From contig LWDM01000035.1 in assembly GCA_002083525.1 (NCBI GenBank), positions 5,947 through 32,284 on the forward strand: a DNA stretch of 26,338 nucleotides, written 5' to 3'. The notes beneath the pieces were generated by a model. The model had not been told where the DNA came from. It saw nothing but the letters and a program-made list of their open reading frames with translations, and ran no database searches. Shown here piece after piece: positions 22,569-26,338 of the stretch. How positions within the stretch are numbered: the first letter of the stretch is position 1; every line of letters starts with the position of its first letter. Position numbers and translations under genes: made by a program. This stretch comes from Proteobacteria bacterium SG_bin9. GTDB taxonomy: Bacteria > Pseudomonadota > Alphaproteobacteria > Rhizobiales > Xanthobacteraceae.

Positions 22569-24566
22569 ATGCGCTTTACGCCCCAATTTCTCGATGAGCT
22601 GCGTGCCCGGCTTCCGGTGTCGGAAGTCGTGGGCCGGCGCGTGAAGCTGAAGAAGGCGGGGCGCGAGTGGAAAGGCCTGTCGCCGTTCCAGCAGGAAAAG
22701 TCGCCCTCGTTCACCGTCAACGACGAGAAGGGTTTCTACCACGACTTCTCCTCCGGCCGGCACGGCGACATCATCCGCTTCGTGATGGAGACGGATGGCG
22801 TGCCGTTCGTCGAAGCCGTCGAGCGGCTGGCATCGATGGCGGGATTGCCGCTGCCTGCGGTGACGCCGGATGCCGCGCGTCAGGAGCAGCGCCGCCGCAC
22901 GCTCTACGACGTGATGGACCTCGCCGCGAAGTTCTTCACCGAGACGCTGGCCTCGAAAATCGGCGCGAAGGCGCGGGGCTATCTCTCCGACCGCAGTCTG
23001 TCGCCGCAGACGCAGCTGCAATTCCGCATGGGCTACGCACCGGGCGGTACACGTGACGAGCGCTTCGCGTTAAAGGAGCATCTCGGCAAACTCGGCATTC
23101 CGGTCGAGGACATGGTCGAAGCGGGATTGCTGATCGCCGGTGACGACATTCCGGTGCCGTACGATCGCTTCCGTGATCGCGTGATGTTTCCGATCCTCGA
23201 CATGCGGGGCCGCGTCATCGCGTTCGGCGGGCGCGCGCTCGAGAAGGACGTTCCGGCGAAGTATCTGAACTCGCCGGAAACGCCGCTCTTTCACAAGGGC
23301 CACAATCTCTACAATCAGGCGGCGGCCCGTGCGGCCGCGCACGACGGCGCGTCGATCGTCGTCGTCGAAGGTTATGTCGACGTCATCGCCATGGTGACGT
23401 CGGGTTTTCCCGCAACCGTTGCACCGCTCGGCACCGCGCTGACCGAAGATCAGCTGGCGCTGCTGTGGAAGATGGCGGACGAGCCGATCCTCTGCTTCGA
23501 CGGCGACAAGGCCGGGCAGCGCGCGGCGTATCGCGCCGCCGACATCGCGCTGCCACGGCTCGCGCCCGGAAAGAGTCTGCGCTTCGCATTGCTGCCGGAA
23601 GGGCAGGACCCGGACGATCTGGCGAAAAGCGGCGGCCGCGGCGCCATCGAGGAAGTGCTCAACGCAGCGAAGCCGCTCGCCGAAATCATCTGGTCGCGCG
23701 AAATCGCCGGCGGAAATTTCGCGACGCCGGAGCGACGCGCGGCGCTCGACGCGCGCATCAAGGAGCTCAGCAACAGCATTCGCGACGAGACCGTGCGCGG
23801 CTATTACCGCCGCGATCTGATCGATCGCCTTAATCGCATGCTCGCGCCCGAGCCCGCGGCGGGCAATTACCAGCGCCGCGGCGGCGAATCAGGGCAGCGT
23901 TTTCAGCCCGGGCGGCGGCCCACCGGGCCCGCGCGTGGCGGTGATTTCCGTGGAAAACCCGGTGGTCCGCCGGGCCTGCGTCTGGTCGGTTCGGGTCCGT
24001 ATCAGGCCGCCAGTGCCCAGCTCGCCAACAGCCCGATCATGCGCGGCCAGCGCTCGGCGCTCTCCCGCCGCGAAGCCCTCATTCTGCAGATGCTGATCAA
24101 CCACCCCTGGCTCCTGCACGAGCATCTCGAGGAAATCGCAGCCCTCGAACTGGCCCATCCGGAGGCCCACAAGCTGCGCGCCGGAATCATCGGCGCTTTC
24201 GCCAGCGATCATCACCATTCTTCCGACCCGCTGGAGCAGAGCGAGAAGATGCGCGCCGATCTACTGAAGGCCGGATTCTCCGATATTCTTCAACGGGTTG
24301 AGAACGCCATTACCACCGGCGCGGTGTGGGGGGTGAAGCGTGAGGCGGGGATGAGCGACGTTCTCTCCACCTGGCAGCAACTCGTTGCCTTGCATCGACG
24401 CTGGCATTCCTTACTTAGGGAGCTGAAAGACGCCGAACTCGCCCTTGGCGAGGCCCCGACCGAGGCGAATGACGCCTGGTTGCGGGACGTAAAAGAGCGG
24501 TTGTCGGGTGCGGACGGGCTGGAAGCGCTGATCGAGGGGTTCGGCGACCAGACCCAGCGCATCTGA
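22569..24566 (+). CDS. dnaG: DNA primase
   Basis: DnaG makes RNA primers for replication. The 665-residue protein has an N-terminal primase module, a catalytic Toprim core with E267 (VVVEGYVDVIAM) and D311/D313 (CFDGDKAGQRAA), a Gly/Arg/Pro-rich linker (about residues 435-475), and a C-terminal helicase-interaction region from about 490. The usual zinc ribbon C-P-F-H ... C-F-G-C is replaced: S38, Q41, D59 and S62 stand at the four ligand places (LSPFQQEKSPSF; FYHDFSSGRHGD). The fold seems kept without metal. The ATG at 22569 begins the domain; its ribosome site is weak. The start of rpoD follows 291 nt on, the common dnaG-rpoD order. Confidence 0.97.
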   Translation: MRFTPQFLDELRARLPVSEVVGRRVKLKKAGREWKGLSPFQQEKSPSFTVNDEKGFYHDFSSGRHGDIIRFVMETDGVPFVEAVERLASMAGLPLPAVTPDAARQEQRRRTLYDVMDLAAKFFTETLASKIGAKARGYLSDRSLSPQTQLQFRMGYAPGGTRDERFALKEHLGKLGIPVEDMVEAGLLIAGDDIPVPYDRFRDRVMFPILDMRGRVIAFGGRALEKDVPAKYLNSPETPLFHKGHNLYNQAAARAAAHDGASIVVVEGYVDVIAMVTSGFPATVAPLGTALTEDQLALLWKMADEPILCFDGDKAGQRAAYRAADIALPRLAPGKSLRFALLPEGQDPDDLAKSGGRGAIEEVLNAAKPLAEIIWSREIAGGNFATPERRAALDARIKELSNSIRDETVRGYYRRDLIDRLNRMLAPEPAAGNYQRRGGESGQRFQPGRRPTGPARGGDFRGKPGGPPGLRLVGSGPYQAASAQLANSPIMRGQRSALSRREALILQMLINHPWLLHEHLEEIAALELAHPEAHKLRAGIIGAFASDHHHSSDPLEQSEKMRADLLKAGFSDILQRVENAITTGAVWGVKREAGMSDVLSTWQQLVALHRRWHSLLRELKDAELALGEAPTEANDAWLRDVKERLSGADGLEALIEGFGDQTQRI

Positions 24567-24637
24567 CCCTCCCGGGAGCCTGTTTCGGGCCCGGTTAAAC
24601 CTTGCGGATCGCCGCCCCGGGAACCGCAAAAAGACTC

Positions 24638-24656
24638 GCCAAACCGATGGTTTGGC
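24638..24656 (+). other. Perfect hairpin between dnaG and rpoD
   Basis: GCCAAACC-GAT-GGTTTGGC is an 8-bp stem with a three-base loop, 71 nt after the dnaG stop. It has no T-run after it, so it is not a classic terminator. It may be an operator or a processing site. The rest of the 291-nt gap holds no ORF or promoter box I can defend. Confidence 0.35.
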
Positions 24657-24857
24657 TGCAAAAACAGGGTTAATCGAGGCTTAAGTCCCCGCCGGTTAGG
24701 TTGTGCCGCGGGATGCCAAAATCGGCGAACCAGTTTCACGGGATGGCGACATCGTGCGCCGCCCTTTCCGCGTCAACGGCAATCCGATTGCTGCGTGACG
24801 TGTCCGGACGAATGAACACAGCGAGCGCGATGAGCGTTGGCTGCATGGAGTGAGTGA

Positions 24858-26338
24858 ATGGCCAGCAAGGCGAAGACAGCGCAAGTTAAAGAGAAAGAGC
24901 AGAAGGCCGCCGACGCGCCCGAGAAGGACGCGGCCGACGCGCCGTCGCCGTTGCTCGATCTCTCCGACGCCGCCGTCAAGAAGATGATCAAGCAGGCCAA
25001 GAAGCGCGGCTTCGTGACCTTCGATCAGCTCAACGAAGTCTTGCCGTCCGACACCACCTCGCCCGAACAGATCGAAGACATCATGGCGATGCTCTCCGAG
25101 ATGGGCATCAACGTCTCGGAGTCCGACGACGCCGACAACGAGGACGACGAGAAGGACGACGGCGACGACGAGACCGATAACGAGCTCGTCGAGGTCACCT
25201 CGAAGGCTGTTACCGAAACCAAGAAGTCCGAGCCGGGTGAGCGCACCGACGATCCCGTGCGCATGTATCTGCGCGAGATGGGCACCGTCGAGCTGCTCTC
25301 GCGCGAGGGCGAAATCGCCATCGCCAAGCGCATCGAGGCCGGCCGCGAGGCGATGATCGCGGGTCTCTGCGAAAGCCCGCTGACGTTCCAGGCCATCATC
25401 ATCTGGCGCGACGAACTCAACGAAGGAAAGATCTTCCTTCGCGACATCATCGATCTCGAAGCGACCTACGCCGGCCCCGAGGGCAAGAACGGCCTCAACC
25501 CCGGCATGGGTCCGGACGGCCAGCCGATCGAAGGCGGCGAGGCGATGCCGGCTGCCAACGGCGCCGCGCCCGCGATGGCTGCACCGCCCTCCGCGCCGAC
25601 CGCGCCGACGCCGTTCCGCGCGTCGCCGCCGGCTGCGCCCGGCGCCCCCGAAGACGGCGAGGAGAAGGACCCGGGCGAGGCGGCTGCCGAAGCCGACATG
25701 GACGACGACGAGTTCGAGAACCAGATGTCGCTCGCGGCAATCGAGGCCGAGCTCAAGCCGAAGGTGGTCGAGACCTTCGACAAGATCGCCAACGAGTACA
25801 AGAAGCTGCGCCGCCTGCAGGAGCAGGACATCCAGAACCAGCTGCAGAACGAGCAGCTGACGCCCTCGCAGGAGCGCAAGTACAAGAAGCTGAAGGACGA
25901 GATCATCGTCGAGGTGAAGTCGCTGCGCCTGAACCAGGCCCGCATCGATTCACTGGTCGAGCAGCTCTACGACATCAACAAGCGCCTCGTCTCGTTCGAG
26001 ACGCGCCTCGGCCGTCTCGCCGACAGCCACGGCGTCGCGCGCGAGGACTTCCACAAGAACTACGTCGGCTCCGAGCTCGATCCGCGCTGGCTCAACCGCG
26101 TCTCGAAGCTCTCGGCCAAGGGCTGGAAGAATTTCGTCGCCGAGGAAAAGGACCGCATCAAGGATCTGCGTCACGAGATCCAGCAGCTCGCGAGCCTCAC
26201 CGGCCTCGAGATCGTCGAGTTCCGCAAGATCGTGCACTCGGTGCAGAAGGGCGAGCGCGAAGCCCGCCAGGCGAAGAAGGAGATGGTGGAGGCGAACCTC
26301 CGCCTCGTGATCTCGATCGCCAAGAAGTACACCAACCG
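24858..26338 (+). CDS. rpoD: Primary sigma factor RpoD (5' part, runs off right edge)
   Basis: The vegetative sigma-70 factor directs RNA polymerase to housekeeping promoters. About 493 residues are present and the C-terminal regions 2.2 to 4 lie beyond the window. Region 1.1 is visible (KKMIKQAKKRGFVTFDQLNE), followed by an acidic stretch, region 1.2 (DDPVRMYLREMGTVELLSRE) and the large non-conserved region. The last includes a Pro/Ala/Gly-rich segment (about residues 215-265) and an acidic block before EFENQMSLAAIEAELKPKV. The sequence ends inside region 2.1 (ANLRLVISIAKKYTN). GGAG seven bases before the ATG supports the start. It lies 291 nt after dnaG on the same strand, the usual arrangement. 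Confidence 0.97.
   Translation, partial: MASKAKTAQVKEKEQKAADAPEKDAADAPSPLLDLSDAAVKKMIKQAKKRGFVTFDQLNEVLPSDTTSPEQIEDIMAMLSEMGINVSESDDADNEDDEKDDGDDETDNELVEVTSKAVTETKKSEPGERTDDPVRMYLREMGTVELLSREGEIAIAKRIEAGREAMIAGLCESPLTFQAIIIWRDELNEGKIFLRDIIDLEATYAGPEGKNGLNPGMGPDGQPIEGGEAMPAANGAAPAMAAPPSAPTAPTPFRASPPAAPGAPEDGEEKDPGEAAAEADMDDDEFENQMSLAAIEAELKPKVVETFDKIANEYKKLRRLQEQDIQNQLQNEQLTPSQERKYKKLKDEIIVEVKSLRLNQARIDSLVEQLYDINKRLVSFETRLGRLADSHGVAREDFHKNYVGSELDPRWLNRVSKLSAKGWKNFVAEEKDRIKDLRHEIQQLASLTGLEIVEFRKIVHSVQKGEREARQAKKEMVEANLRLVISIAKKYTN

Noticed and set aside
1..26338. CRISPR arrays, insertion sequences, prophage genes, toxin-antitoxin pairs or a new defence island
   Set aside because: No regularly spaced repeats, transposase or integrase motifs, or paired small genes of such types were seen on either strand.

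Overview
The window is GC-rich chromosomal DNA from an alphaproteobacterium, most likely of the Bradyrhizobium/Nitrobacter/Rhodopseudomonas/Afipia group. Evidence: CarB carries an insertion absent from the E. coli enzyme, DnaG lacks the zinc ligands, RpoD has a large acidic and Pro/Ala-rich insertion, a short chlorite dismutase closely resembles the Nitrobacter type, and several dispersed palindromes typical of this group lie in the gaps. The species call is inference; no database was searched.

Layout. 1-1889: 5' part of carB (minus strand, runs off the left edge). 1890-2223: a carB leader region with a terminator-like hairpin and, further upstream, a 75-nt tRNA-like element. 2224-3000: SAM methyltransferase (minus). 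3146-3634: Dps ferritin with an apparent premature amber codon. 3823-4056: small two-helix membrane protein. 4195-5384: divergent PaaI-type thioesterase and TetR regulator with a shared palindrome between them. 5457-7001: CPA1 Na+/H+ antiporter. 7093-8181: mandelate-racemase-like enolase-superfamily enzyme (minus). 8471-9658: carA (minus). 9795-10496: alpha/beta hydrolase. 10676-12271: membrane glycosyltransferase. 12349-14446: GatB/YqeY protein and an acyl-CoA synthetase. 14527-15333: AraC regulator. 15443-16456: exported metallo-beta-lactamase-fold hydrolase. 16476-17794: ArsR regulator with two SRPBCC (AHSA1) proteins on the minus strand, with a perfect palindrome at the promoter. 17953-18909: tandem DUF3592 membrane protein. 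19048-19854: N-formylglutamate amidohydrolase (minus). 20013-20825: transglutaminase-like protein. 20861-21307: gamma-glutamylcyclotransferase-like protein. 21349-21840: GNAT acetyltransferase. 21837-22394: chlorite dismutase (minus). 22569-24566: dnaG. 24858 to the right edge: 5' part of rpoD.

How it fits together. carB, carA, yqeY, dnaG and rpoD form a housekeeping backbone (carbamoyl phosphate synthesis, then replication priming and the primary sigma factor). Stress, transport and small-molecule genes are interspersed. Five palindromic repeats of the dispersed rhizobial type sit between genes. I see no phage, insertion sequence, CRISPR array or defence island, and no convincing new multi-gene system. 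The most unusual items are the tRNA-like element upstream of carB, the amber codon in dps, the Lys-to-Arg change at a catalytic position of the mandelate-racemase homologue, the zinc-less primase, and the complete heme-ligand set of the chlorite dismutase.
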